Origin: Mycobacterium sp. ST-F2
Lineage (GTDB): Bacteria > Actinomycetota > Actinomycetes > Mycobacteriales > Mycobacteriaceae
DNA: 64,000 nt
Direction of reading: 5' to 3'
Assembly (NCBI RefSeq): GCF_001905655.1
Contig: NZ_JMHT01000073.1
Coordinates: 94,029-158,028, forward strand
Shown here: positions 49,137-59,841 of the stretch, piece after piece
How positions within the stretch are numbered: the stretch's first letter is position 1
How the letters are laid out: each line of letters opens with the position of its first letter
Notes under the pieces: model-generated
What the model saw: the letters and a program-made list of their open reading frames with translations, nothing else
Database searches by the model: none
Told to the model about the DNA's origin: nothing
Translations under genes and position numbers: made by a program

Positions 49137-50699
49137 TCAGGCTTTCTCCGAGAGTCCGCGGGTCGCGGGCCCCTCCAGAAGTCGCCCGTCAGGCGCGAAC
49201 CGCGAGCCGTGTAGCGGGCACTCCCAGGCCCGGTCCGCATCGTTCCACCGCACCACGCCGCCCAGGTGCGGACAGATCGCCGACACGGAGCGTTGTTGTC
49301 CGTCGACCAGGCTGTTGGCGCGCAACTGCCACGGGGGACCGCTGACCACTCCGGCACCTTCGGCGAGGCCATCCGGCGAGGTGGCGATCGGGGCGATCCA
49401 GCCTTTGGCCAGGTTCAGTCCGACCTCGAGATTCGCGCGCAGCGCGGCAGTCATGCCGCGCAGTTCGTGCGGACTCCAACTGGCGAACGCGCGCGCCCAC
49501 TCGATGTGGCCACCGAGTAGCTGTGCCGACAGGGCCAGCGCCGCCGCAACGCCGTTGGTCAGGCCCCACTTGTCGAAACCTGTTGCCACCCGGATTTTTT
49601 CGTAACCAGGAAGCAGTGGACCGACGTACGGCAACTCGTCGACGGGCGAATAGTCCTGCGCCGACCAGAAGTGTGTCGGATGGGCGCCCGGATAGTGCAG
49701 CTCCGCCCACTTGGCGAGTTCGGCCACGTCATGTGCGGGCGCGTGCCCACGGCCCACCGGATGGCCGGCACCACCGACGATGAGCTTCTCGCCGGCCGCA
49801 GTGGGTGCGTAGCGCACCGACCGGGTGGGTGAATCGACCGAGATGAACATGCCGCCCGTCGCCTCGCGAGCGACGTCAAATGCCATGCAGTAGGAGCGTT
49901 TTGCCGTCAGCCGGGCGAAGAATCCGCCGCGATCCAGGATCGGCGTCCCGGTTGCCAGGATGCACCGGTGTGCGGTGACCGACATCTCGGATCCGGCGGT
50001 ATCGACGGTGGGGTGTGTTGCTCGCAACGCCACGCGTAACAGTCCGTCGTCGGCCACCGACACGGCGCGCACGCCCTGCAACAGCGTGCCGCCGTGGGTT
50101 TCGAGTTCGACCGCCAGACTGTTCAGCAGGGGCATCGGGTCGAGCTGCGCTTGATCACGCAGCCGTACGCCGCCGTGGAAGGGAAATGGGACATCGGCGG
50201 TGTCGATCCACTCGGCTTGCGTCAATCCCGCTTCCTGGCAGGCGCTGAACGTGTCGCGCGCGGTCGCGACGCCCGACAACGTTTGGGCGTAAGCGTGATC
50301 GGGTTCGGACTGCCATGGGATCGCATGGTTCTCGCAATGCCGGACCAGCCAGTCACGACCCTCGGCGTTGCCACGGACGTAGTCGCGCAAGACATCCGCG
50401 TTGTGCTTGACGGCGATGCGTGCCAGCTTGCTGCCCTGTAAGACGCTCAGTTTGCCGGTGGTGTTGCCGGTCGTGCCCGCACCCACATGCCGCGCTTCGA
50501 CAACCGTCACGTTCTTCCCTGCCCGGGCCAGGAGCACGGCGGTGGTCAGCCCGGTGATGCCGGCGCCGATCACGACCACGTCGGCCGGCGACGCCCGGTC
50601 GGTCGACTCGGGCGCCGGCGGCGATGACGGCGACATCACGCGGTCGGCCAACCATAGCGACGTCAGATGGCAGCTTGCCGGAGGTCCGGTCATCGCCAT
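49137..50699 (-). CDS. FAD-dependent oxidoreductase with C-terminal Rieske [2Fe-2S] domain
   Basis: 520 residues. The DAO-type FAD domain has VVVIGAGITGLTTAVLLARA (about 42-61) and a following VVEARHVGAGTTGNTTGK. The C-terminal Rieske domain (about 445-515) carries the two Cys-His ligand pairs CPHLGG and CPLHGSRF. Such GlpD/DAO-Rieske fusions are probably dehydrogenases of amines or amino acids; the substrate is unknown. The start is ATG 50699 (MAMTGPP). The hemophore-like gene ends 2 bases upstream, so the two may be co-transcribed. Confidence 0.9.
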   Translation of the reverse strand: MAMTGPPASCHLTSLWLADRVMSPSSPPAPESTDRASPADVVVIGAGITGLTTAVLLARAGKNVTVVEARHVGAGTTGNTTGKLSVLQGSKLARIAVKHNADVLRDYVRGNAEGRDWLVRHCENHAIPWQSEPDHAYAQTLSGVATARDTFSACQEAGLTQAEWIDTADVPFPFHGGVRLRDQAQLDPMPLLNSLAVELETHGGTLLQGVRAVSVADDGLLRVALRATHPTVDTAGSEMSVTAHRCILATGTPILDRGGFFARLTAKRSYCMAFDVAREATGGMFISVDSPTRSVRYAPTAAGEKLIVGGAGHPVGRGHAPAHDVAELAKWAELHYPGAHPTHFWSAQDYSPVDELPYVGPLLPGYEKIRVATGFDKWGLTNGVAAALALSAQLLGGHIEWARAFASWSPHELRGMTAALRANLEVGLNLAKGWIAPIATSPDGLAEGAGVVSGPPWQLRANSLVDGQQRSVSAICPHLGGVVRWNDADRAWECPLHGSRFAPDGRLLEGPATRGLSEKA

Positions 50700-50701
50700 G
50701 C

Positions 50702-51085
50702 CTAGCCGGCCATGAATTCTGCGTAGGCGCTGGCCATTTCGGGTGACAGCACCGTCACATTGCACCGCTGCTGAGTGTCACCGATCGGCGCCAGAATTCC
50801 GCGCAGGTCCTGATACTGCTGGGGGTGAGCGGTGAAGTACGCCCGGAGATTGGCCGATGCGACCGGCCGCGGCTGCGAATAGGACGCCACCACAACCTGA
50901 TTGGCGTCGGGCTGCGCCGTCAGGTAATTGCTGGCCGCGCCGGTGGCCGAACTGACGGTATTCGCAACCGAATCCGGGCTGCAGTCGGTTTCTGCGGCGG
51001 CGGTTGCGGGCGTGACCAGGCTCAGACAGACCGGTACGGCGGCCAGCGCCGGGATCAGGCCCGTGATTCGAGTCGAGAGCTTCAT
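50702..51085 (-). CDS. Secreted hemophore-related protein, second copy in the window
   Basis: 127 residues: signal peptide (LIPALAAVPVCLSLVTPATA), then DCSPDSVANTVSSATGAASN, YLTAQPDANQVV, YFTAHPQQYQDLRGILAPIG and RCNVTVL, i.e. the same Cys spacing and YL---P--N / F-ANP-L pattern as 34249-34632 and Rv0203. Haem binding in the envelope is inferred. AGGAGG lies 8 bases before ATG 51085. The Rieske oxidoreductase gene follows 2 bases after the stop. Confidence 0.82.
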   Translation of the reverse strand: MKLSTRITGLIPALAAVPVCLSLVTPATAAAETDCSPDSVANTVSSATGAASNYLTAQPDANQVVVASYSQPRPVASANLRAYFTAHPQQYQDLRGILAPIGDTQQRCNVTVLSPEMASAYAEFMAG

Positions 51086-51366
51086 TGCATGTCCTCCTCT
51101 GTGTTTCGCGGCCGATTGGATGCAGATCAGCCGAGATGGCCGCACGGCATCCGTCGGGCACCGGTGTCATATACCCGCGGTCGTGAATCTCAATCCCCGG
51201 CTTTGCTGCCTCTTCGTCACAGCGCATGTTTGAAAATCGTGGAGCGGGTATTCAGCCACCGTCAGGTGGATCCCGTACTCGACGTCCGCTGGAGTGGCTC
51301 CGACATCGCCGTCGCTTCTCTCCGGTTCCACAGATCCGGGCGTCCGGTCGGTCCGCACTGGCACCG
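51086..51366. other. Intergenic stretch without a recognisable gene
   Basis: 281 bases between the hemophore-like gene and a hairpin at the end of the large MFS gene. A 65-codon minus-strand frame (51167-51364) is open, but it has no ribosome binding site and no recognisable pattern. The stretch probably holds the hemophore promoter. Confidence 0.4.
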
Positions 51367-51401
51367 CCGGGACGGTCCAGCCGCAAACAGGACCGTCCCG
51401 G
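51367..51401 (-). terminator. Hairpin after the DHA2 transporter gene
   Basis: A 12-bp perfect stem, CCGGGACGGTCC (51367-51378) with GGACCGTCCCGG (51390-51401), 11-base loop, 9 bases beyond the stop of the minus-strand transporter. No T run, as is common for mycobacterial terminators. Confidence 0.65.
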
Positions 51402-51409
51402 CCACCATG

Positions 51410-53554
51410 TCAGCCGCGCGGGAGCGTGGCGTGCGGGCGGAACGGTCGGGTCGGGGGCTCTTCGTGCCGCACCGCGCGCATCCGGGTGGTGGGTTGCTCG
51501 GCGACAAACTGATGCGGGGGGCCGAGTTTGGTGGTGCGACTCTCGCGCCGGGCGGACTCCCGCTCGATCAGCAGACCGCTGGCGATGCGGTCGAACGCGC
51601 TCTGGACATGAATGCGCTCGGGCACGCCCTGGAATTCGTCTGACTGTGTGAGGGTTTCGGTGATCCAGCTGGAGATCACATTGCGTGCCCTGCCGACCTC
51701 GGCGGAGCCCGCGGCCGTCAGTGCGTATTCGCTTCCGGAGCGCGTCGCGAATCCGGTGGCCACCAAACGATCGAAGGTCGGTTCGAGCACCTGATGTGGC
51801 ACCCGTCGATCATCCGCAATGTCGAGCAGGTCGGCTGCCCCTGTCACCGCGGCGTACCGGTAGATCAGCATCAGCGCCCACAGTTGCGCGGTCCCCAGGC
51901 GGCTGTTCGAGGTGCGCGCCACCGCTTCGAGGTCAATGCCGTTGCTGCGCTGCAACAACCGGCCGACGGCGACTTCGATGAGTTTCTCCGGCGACTCGGT
52001 GGTCGGCATGCCGAAGCCCTCGCCCATGTCGGTGCTGCCACTGGCGGCAGCGTCACGCAGCGGCACCTGTTTGAGGAACAGGGCCAGCACGAAGCCGACG
52101 ACCGCGACAGGCGCCGCCAACAGGAACACCTGGCTCAAGGAGTCGGCGTAGGCGTTGATGATCGGGGCGGCGGAGTCGTGCGGAAGGCTGTGCAGCACTT
52201 TCGGAGACGTTGCCGCCTCGGGTGGCGCGCCGCCCGACCTCATGGCCGACGGGATGCGGTCGCCCAGGAAGTTCGCGAACATCGAGCCGAAAATCGCGGC
52301 ACCGAAAGAACTTCCGATGGTACGGAAGAACGTAACGCCTGACGTGGCGACTCCGAGATCGGCGAAGTCGACGGTGTTCTGCACCACCAGAATCAGCACC
52401 TGCATGCTGAGCCCGATCCCGGTACCGAGGATCAGCAGGAACAACGATTGGGTCAGCGTCGAGGTGTCGGCGTCCATCCGGGACAGCAGCACGAACCCCA
52501 GCGCCATGATGGCAGTGCCGGCGATCGGGAAAATCCGGTATTGCCCTGTGCGGCCGACGATCGCGCCGCTGCCCAGTGAGGTGACGAGCAGACCGGCGAC
52601 CATCGGCAAGGTGCGCAGCCCGGACGCGGTTGCCGAGACGCCGTCGACGAACTGCATGTAGGTCGGTAGGAACGTCAGCGCACCCAGCATCGCGAAACCG
52701 ACGACGAACGACAGCACACAGCACACCGTGAATACCGGGTTCGCGAACAAGCGGATCGGCAGAATCGGTTCAGGCGCACGACGTTCCACCACGACGAAGC
52801 CGACGAGTGCCAGCGCCGACGCGACGAACAACCCGATGATCGTCGCCGAACCCCAGGCATAGGTGGTGCCGCCCCAGCTGGTCGCCAGCGTCAGGCCGGC
52901 GGCCCCGAGCCCGACCAGGACGATGCCCGCATAGTCGACGACGGGTCGTCCGGCGCGCGTCAGCTCCGGAATGGCCACTGCCGCAATCCCGATGACCACC
53001 ACCGCCACCGGCACGTTGACCCAGAATGCCCAACGCCACCCCAGGTGGTCGGTGAACAGCCCGCCTAGCAGCGGCCCGACGACGGTCGTGACGCCGAACA
53101 CGGCGCCCAAAGCGCCCTGGTACTTGCCTCTTTCGCGCAACGGGATGACCTCGCCGATCACCGCGACGGCCGTCACGGTGATCGCGCCACCACCCAGGCC
53201 CTGCAGCGCCCGCGATGCGACGAGCATCCCCATCGATTCCGAGAGTCCACACAGGACCGAGCCGGCCAGGAACAGCAGGATCGCGACCTGAAAGACCTTC
53301 TTGCGGCCGAAGATGTCACCGAGCTTGCCGACCACCGCGGTCACGATCGTCGAGGCGAGCAGGTAACTGGTGACGACCCAGGACTGATGGCCGGCGCCGC
53401 CGAGGTCGGCGACGACGGTCGGCAGGGCCGTCGCCACGATGGTCTGGTCGAGTGCCGCCAGCAGCATCCCGAGGACGACGGCCAGGAAGACGAAGTTGCG
53501 CTGCCGGATGCTGGGGGCCGCGTCCGCGACATCAGCAGGCGGATGAGTGGTCAT
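51410..53554 (-). CDS. DHA2-family MFS exporter with C-terminal winged-helix-like domain
   Basis: 714 residues, about 200 more than usual. The first 530 hold 14 membrane helices with LLAALDQTIVATALPTVVAD (TM1), GKLGDIFGRKK (motif A) and GVTTVVGPLLGGLF (motif C). The extra cytoplasmic part (about 545-665) includes LAVGRLL-type helices, RLGTAQLWALMLIYRYAAV, VPHQVLEPTFDRLVATGFAT and RSGSEYALTAAGSAE, a MarR-like winged helix. It exports lipophilic drugs; the tail may regulate it. ATG 53554, 22 bases downstream of the DJ-1-like gene. Confidence 0.88.
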   Translation of the reverse strand: MTTHPPADVADAAPSIRQRNFVFLAVVLGMLLAALDQTIVATALPTVVADLGGAGHQSWVVTSYLLASTIVTAVVGKLGDIFGRKKVFQVAILLFLAGSVLCGLSESMGMLVASRALQGLGGGAITVTAVAVIGEVIPLRERGKYQGALGAVFGVTTVVGPLLGGLFTDHLGWRWAFWVNVPVAVVVIGIAAVAIPELTRAGRPVVDYAGIVLVGLGAAGLTLATSWGGTTYAWGSATIIGLFVASALALVGFVVVERRAPEPILPIRLFANPVFTVCCVLSFVVGFAMLGALTFLPTYMQFVDGVSATASGLRTLPMVAGLLVTSLGSGAIVGRTGQYRIFPIAGTAIMALGFVLLSRMDADTSTLTQSLFLLILGTGIGLSMQVLILVVQNTVDFADLGVATSGVTFFRTIGSSFGAAIFGSMFANFLGDRIPSAMRSGGAPPEAATSPKVLHSLPHDSAAPIINAYADSLSQVFLLAAPVAVVGFVLALFLKQVPLRDAAASGSTDMGEGFGMPTTESPEKLIEVAVGRLLQRSNGIDLEAVARTSNSRLGTAQLWALMLIYRYAAVTGAADLLDIADDRRVPHQVLEPTFDRLVATGFATRSGSEYALTAAGSAEVGRARNVISSWITETLTQSDEFQGVPERIHVQSAFDRIASGLLIERESARRESRTTKLGPPHQFVAEQPTTRMRAVRHEEPPTRPFRPHATLPRG

Positions 53555-53576
53555 GGTTGCCACGGTCCGGCCGATG

Positions 53577-54134
53577 TCAGGTCTGGGCCGGACTGCTCGC
53601 CAATGCCTCGGTGATGGCCTCGCAGAACGCCGGTAGATCGGAGGGCGAACGGCTGGTGATGAGATTGCCGTCGATACACACTGCTTCATCGACGACGGTC
53701 GCCCCGGCGTTACGCAGATCGGTGCGAACACTCGGATAGCTCGTCACCTTGCGGTCGCGCACGACGTCCGCCTCGACGAGGGTCCACGGGCCGTGACAGA
53801 TGGCGGCGACGGGCTTGCCGGAGCGCACGAAGTCGCCGACGAACGCCACCGCGGTGTCGTCGACCCGCAACTTGTCGGGGTTCACCGTGCCGCCCGGCAG
53901 GATCAGCGCGTCGAACGCGTCGACGCGCACCTCACCGACGGTGCGGTCCACCGCAATGCTGCCCGCTGGTTCGAGGTCGTGATTGCGGGCCTGGATTTCA
54001 CCGGCCTTGATCGACAACACCTCGACGGCGCCGCCGGCCTTCTCGACCGCGGCGCGCGGTTCCTCGAGCTCGACTCTCTCGACCCCGTCGGCGGCGAGTA
54101 TGGCGATCCGGCGGCCTTGCAGTTCCTTGAGCAC
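53577..54134 (-). CDS. DJ-1/PfpI-family protein (type 1 glutamine amidotransferase fold)
   Basis: 185 residues: GRRIAILAADGVERVELEEP at the N-terminus, ALILPGG, and the nucleophile elbow AAICHGPWTLVEADVV with the catalytic Cys. Layout and length match the PfpI/YhbO branch, described as proteases, glyoxalases or deglycases that handle carbonyl damage. It lies between tetR (22 bases upstream) and the DHA2 exporter (22 bases downstream) on one strand, so these three form an operon. Confidence 0.9.
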   Translation of the reverse strand: MLKELQGRRIAILAADGVERVELEEPRAAVEKAGGAVEVLSIKAGEIQARNHDLEPAGSIAVDRTVGEVRVDAFDALILPGGTVNPDKLRVDDTAVAFVGDFVRSGKPVAAICHGPWTLVEADVVRDRKVTSYPSVRTDLRNAGATVVDEAVCIDGNLITSRSPSDLPAFCEAITEALASSPAQT

Positions 54135-54156
54135 GTGGGTGGGCTACCCGTGTCCG

Positions 54157-54807
54157 CTACTCCGGAAACACGCGCGTCGCCGGTGGAGGACTGTCGACAA
54201 TTGCCGGCAACACGAAGGTCCGGAGGTAGTTCCGCGCCACCGTCGGATCGCTACTGCCGGGCACCACGTCCAGCAGCAGGCTCAGTGCCGTCGAGATGAG
54301 GAACTGTGCAAGGTCATGCGGATGCAGGCCGGGCCGGAACTGGCCTGTCGTGCTGTTGGCGAGCATGCCTTCGACCATCGACTGGACCGTCCTGGTCAGC
54401 GAGCCGTCGTTGGCGATGAGGGTGGCGACGGCACCGTCGGGCGTCTGGTCGGCGATGGTTTGCAGCAGTGGATCGTGCACCAGCTGCGTCGCGACGATGA
54501 CGAGGCTGTCGATCAGCAGATCGACCGGCGTGGCGTCGGCGGCCACCTGCTGCAGCATCGTCAGCATGTGCCGTTGGGTGGTGCGTTGCACCAACGCTGC
54601 GATCAGTTCTTTCCGGGTGGCGAACTGCCGGTAGATCGCGCTGCGCGAGTAGCCGGCCTCGGCGGCGATGACCTCCATGGTGAAGGTCGGACTGCCGCCG
54701 TCGATGAAGAATTGCTCCGCGGCGTCGAGCAAGACCTGCCGAGCCTGCTCGGTGTTGTTGCCGCCACCGACGGGACGCCCACGGGGCCTGCGCTGCGGAG
54801 CTGACAC
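54157..54807 (-). CDS. TetR-family regulator heading the DJ-1/exporter operon
   Basis: 216 residues. The helix-turn-helix reads FTMEVIAAEAGYSRSAIYRQ, then FATRKELIAALVQ. The C-terminal domain is of the TetR_C type with long helices. It is the first gene of the unit tetR, PfpI-like, DHA2 exporter and diverges from the secreted hydrolase gene; it likely represses the operon in response to an exported compound. Confidence 0.88.
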   Translation of the reverse strand: MSAPQRRPRGRPVGGGNNTEQARQVLLDAAEQFFIDGGSPTFTMEVIAAEAGYSRSAIYRQFATRKELIAALVQRTTQRHMLTMLQQVAADATPVDLLIDSLVIVATQLVHDPLLQTIADQTPDGAVATLIANDGSLTRTVQSMVEGMLANSTTGQFRPGLHPHDLAQFLISTALSLLLDVVPGSSDPTVARNYLRTFVLPAIVDSPPPATRVFPE

Positions 54808-54951
54808 TCGACGGTCCTACCGGGGATGGGCCAATGGGACCATCAGTATGCCGTAGCCCTGACTGGTCGCCGGGCCGCACTTTAATGACACATGCAAACC
54901 AATTTGTTCATTTTCCCGCGGCGGGCAGCGACGCGGGCTAGCGTGCGGTTG

Positions 54952-56584
<1,633 letters not shown>

Positions 56585-56604
<20 letters not shown>

Positions 56605-57406
56605 CCTTCGCGAAGGCTTCCGAATGCTGTTGCTGGACAATGAAGTAACTCACCCCGTAGCGATCCCGTAGGTCGCGAATCCGGTCGGCCATGTCGGTGG
56701 TGCTGCCGCTGAGCACACCAGGGGTCGTCATCAGTTCGGCGTCGCTGAGTTCCGGCTGGAAGTGCCGGGTGATCGACAGGTTCGGAATGCCGGATTCATC
56801 GGTCGGCACCGCGGTGATGGCCAGGTTCAGCTCCAGCTCAGCGAAACGGTCGCCAGCGGCGTTGCGCACGAAAGAAATACGCTCGGCGAGGGGATCGTGC
56901 GCTTCGGTGCGCGGCCCGCCACCGGTCAGTCCGATGATCTGGGCCTGCTGGGCGGCGACCGTCAGCAGCTTGTCGCCGGCACCGGCGATCATCACCGGCA
57001 CATCGGGCAGGTGGGTGCGCAGATACGAGGTGACGTGCGCGGTGTACTCGACCCGTTTCCCGGCGCTGGGGAACGGCAGCTCGGCGGCATCGAATTCTTC
57101 CTTGACGTACCCGGCGCCGAGGCCCGTCTCGAAGCGTCCCTCGGTCAGGTCGCGCATGGCCGCGATATCGCGGGCCAGCAGCGCGGGCTTGTAGAAGCAC
57201 GCGTTGAACACGAAGGTGCCCAGGTGCAGCGTGCTGGTCGCGGTCGCGGCCGTCGCCAGCACCGGAAACGGGGCCGGAGCGCCCAGATGGTCGGGCACCA
57301 GCAGGACGTCGTAGCCGAGGTCCTCAGCGCGGCGCGCCGCGTCCTGGACCGCTGACCCACTGTCGGTGTGCCGCAGGCCCACGCCGAACCGGAAATCTCT
57401 CGTCAT
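56585..57406 (-). CDS. LLM-class F420-dependent oxidoreductase (TIGR03621-like)
   Basis: 273 residues. DFRFGVGLRHTDSGSAVQDA and RRAEDLGYDVLLVPDHLGAP open a luciferase-like barrel; GRFETGLGAGYVKEEFDAA and MIAGAGDKLLTVAAQQAQII follow, as in mycobacterial F420-dependent oxidoreductases of the TIGR03621 group. The substrate is unknown. ATG 57406. The last 20 bases overlap the 3' end of the hydrolase gene, and it diverges from the MFS gene at 57459. Confidence 0.88.
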
Positions 57407-57458
57407 GTGTTCGACCTTACGGACGCGCGGGCCGCGCCCGCCGGTGCAAACTGCAGGT

Positions 57459-58985
57459 GTGAACGCCAGACTGACACTGACCGCGGTCTGTGTGGTGGTG
57501 TTCATGCTGCTGCTCGACATGACGATCGTCGCCGCGGCACTGGCCGATATCCAGGCGTCGCTGCACGCGCCCTTGTCCGGGCTGCAGTGGGTGGTCGACG
57601 CCTACGCGCTGCCGATGGCGGGATTGCTGTTGACCGCGGCGACGGTGGGAGATCGGTTGGGGCGCCGCCGGTTGTACCTCGGCGGACTGGTGGTCTTCAT
57701 GTTCGCCTCGGCCGGGTGTGCGCTGGCCCGCAACATCGAGGTGCTCAACGGACTTCGGGCGGTGCAGGGCGCGGCCGGCGCGGTGCTGCTCGGGGTCTCG
57801 CTGCCGATGATCGCGGCCGCTTTCCCCGATGTGCGACATCGGGCGGGCGCCATCGCCGCCTATGGCGCGGCGATGGGCGCCGGCGGTGCCGTCGGGCCCC
57901 TGCTGGGTGGCGCGCTGGTCACCGCGTACGGATGGCCGTCGATCTTCCTGATCAATCTGCCCGTCGGAGTGCTCGCGCTGTACATCGTCATCTTCGCCGT
58001 CCCGGAGAGCGTTGTCGCACAGTCACGTCCGGTCGACGTCTGGGGCACCCTGGTGTTGACGGCGGCACTGTTCGCCGGGGTGTATGTGTTGATCGAGGGC
58101 AACCGCTTCGGCTGGAGCAGCCCGATCATGCTGGGGCTCAGCGCATTCTGCGTGGCCGCCCTGGCCGCCTTCGGGTCGCACGAGTTGCGCCGGACCGAGC
58201 CGATGCTCGATGTGCGGTTGCTTGCCGGCCCCGGTTTCGCCGGTGTCTCGCTGGCCGCGTTCGCCGCCAGCGGGACCCTGATCGCGTCGACCAACTACCT
58301 CGCGTTGTATTTCATGAACACGTTGGGCTTCAGTCCCTTTGATGCCGGGTTGCGGGCGCTGCCGTTGACGCTGGCCATCGTGGCGGGCGCTCCATTGGCG
58401 ATGCTCGCGGCGCGGCAGATGCCGGTCGCCATGACCATCCCGGCAGGCGTCGCATTGATTGCCGTGGGCATGTGGATGATGACCACAGTAAACGCGGGCA
58501 CGACGTGGACCCATTTCATCTCTGGCTCGATCGTGGCGGGTCTGGGACTCGGTGGCCTGTCTGCGCTGACGTCCGACGCGGCGCTGCGCTTCGTGCCCGT
58601 GGCCGATGCCGGGATGGCGACTGGCACCGTCAGCACCGCGCGCCAGATCGGCATTCTCGCCGGCGTTGCCGGGCTCGGTGCGCTGTTCAGCCGCCACGCC
58701 GGTGACCTTGCCACCGCGCGGCTTTCCGCAGCACCGGGCCTCGGCGCCGAAGCTGCCCGACAGTTGAGTGACGGGTTGGCCGCCGGTGCGGGTTTGCGGG
58801 CACTCGAGCTGGTGCCAGATCGGTTGCGTCCCGCGCTCGCAACGCTCGCGCGGGAAGCCAGTGCCGCCGGTATGCAGGCCGCACTGACTGCTGCCGCGGT
58901 GGCGGCCACCGTCGCCGCGGTGATCGTGGCGGGGCTGGTCCGGGCCGGGTCCCGGCAAACAGTTACCGCCGATACTGTGGATTAG
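57459..58985 (+). CDS. MFS drug exporter, DHA2 family (second in window)
   Basis: 508 residues from GTG 57459. Fourteen predicted helices with FMLLLDMTIVAAALADIQAS in TM1, TVGDRLGRRRLYLGG (motif A), and GGAVGPLLGGALVTAYGWPS (motif C). It has the normal length of the family, without the extra domain of the transporter at 51410. It is a proton-driven exporter of unknown drugs or metabolites. It diverges from the F420-type oxidoreductase, with 52 bases between. Confidence 0.9.
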   Translation: MNARLTLTAVCVVVFMLLLDMTIVAAALADIQASLHAPLSGLQWVVDAYALPMAGLLLTAATVGDRLGRRRLYLGGLVVFMFASAGCALARNIEVLNGLRAVQGAAGAVLLGVSLPMIAAAFPDVRHRAGAIAAYGAAMGAGGAVGPLLGGALVTAYGWPSIFLINLPVGVLALYIVIFAVPESVVAQSRPVDVWGTLVLTAALFAGVYVLIEGNRFGWSSPIMLGLSAFCVAALAAFGSHELRRTEPMLDVRLLAGPGFAGVSLAAFAASGTLIASTNYLALYFMNTLGFSPFDAGLRALPLTLAIVAGAPLAMLAARQMPVAMTIPAGVALIAVGMWMMTTVNAGTTWTHFISGSIVAGLGLGGLSALTSDAALRFVPVADAGMATGTVSTARQIGILAGVAGLGALFSRHAGDLATARLSAAPGLGAEAARQLSDGLAAGAGLRALELVPDRLRPALATLAREASAAGMQAALTAAAVAATVAAVIVAGLVRAGSRQTVTADTVD

Positions 58986-59010
58986 CCAAAGTTGCTACGG
59001 CCGGGGCTGA

Positions 59011-59841
59011 ATGCGGATACTTTCAAACCTTATGGTCGGCGCTGCTGTTCTCATCCCAGCGACCGATTCCGGCCGCTACAGCATCGTCATCTCCGACGAC
59101 CCCGACGAGATCGAAGCGGCGCAGCGGCTGCGATATCAGACGTTCGCCGAGGAGTTGGGTGCCGCACTCCCACAAGCGATTCGCGGGCCCCGCACCGGCG
59201 AGATGATCGACATCGACCGCTTCGACGCATACAGCGACCACCTGCTGGCCCGCGACGAGCAGACCGGCGCGATCGTCGGCTGTTACCGGCTACTGTCCCC
59301 GGAGGGCGCCCGGGCAGCGGGCGGCATCTTCACCGACACCAACTTCGAGATGAGTGCCGGCATCGACGCGCTGCGGCCGTCGCTGGTGGAGTTGGGCCGT
59401 GCCAGCGTGCATCCGGAGCATCGCAGCGGCGCGGTGATGGCGATGCTGTGGGCCGGCATCCTGCGGTATCAGGAACTGACGGGCTATCGGTGGGCCATCG
59501 GCAGTCTGTCGGTGCGCATGGAGGACGGCGGTCCCCGCGGTGCCCTGGTGCGCGGGGTCCTCGACCGGGCGTTCCGGAAGCACCCGGCGCCCGAAGAGTT
59601 CCGGGTCACGCCGCGAAACCCGGTGCAGGTCAACGGGATTCCACTCGCCGAGCTGCCCGATCCCGGCCGGGTGCGGATTCCACCGATGGTGGCCGGCAGC
59701 ATCCGGATCGGTGGGCTGATCTGTGGTGAGCCGTCGTACGACCCGGAATTCGACATGGCTGATTTCGTCGTCCTGATCAATCGGGACATGGTGCATCAGC
59801 TCTACCTCACCCGGCTCACTCGTGATCATGTCCAGACCTGA
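59011..59841 (+). CDS. GNAT-fold N-acyltransferase (hemolysin/OlsB-like)
   Basis: 276 residues. DEIEAAQRLRYQTFAEELGA is the first helix of the autoinducer-synthase-like acyltransferase fold, followed by DHLLARDEQTGAIVGCYRLL, VELGRASVHPEHRSGAVM and GYRWAIGSLSVRM. This is the Acetyltransf_5 (OlsB/hemolysin) branch, which transfers an acyl chain to amino groups such as ornithine. ATG 59011 has GGGG upstream; ATG 59032 is possible. It overlaps the N-hydroxylase gene by 14 bases, so they surely act together. Confidence 0.8.
   Translation: MRILSNLMVGAAVLIPATDSGRYSIVISDDPDEIEAAQRLRYQTFAEELGAALPQAIRGPRTGEMIDIDRFDAYSDHLLARDEQTGAIVGCYRLLSPEGARAAGGIFTDTNFEMSAGIDALRPSLVELGRASVHPEHRSGAVMAMLWAGILRYQELTGYRWAIGSLSVRMEDGGPRGALVRGVLDRAFRKHPAPEEFRVTPRNPVQVNGIPLAELPDPGRVRIPPMVAGSIRIGGLICGEPSYDPEFDMADFVVLINRDMVHQLYLTRLTRDHVQT

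Noticed and set aside
51167..51364. 65-codon minus-strand gene between the hemophore-like and MFS genes
   Set aside because: No ribosome binding site, no family pattern, and the C-terminal half reads as random basic sequence.
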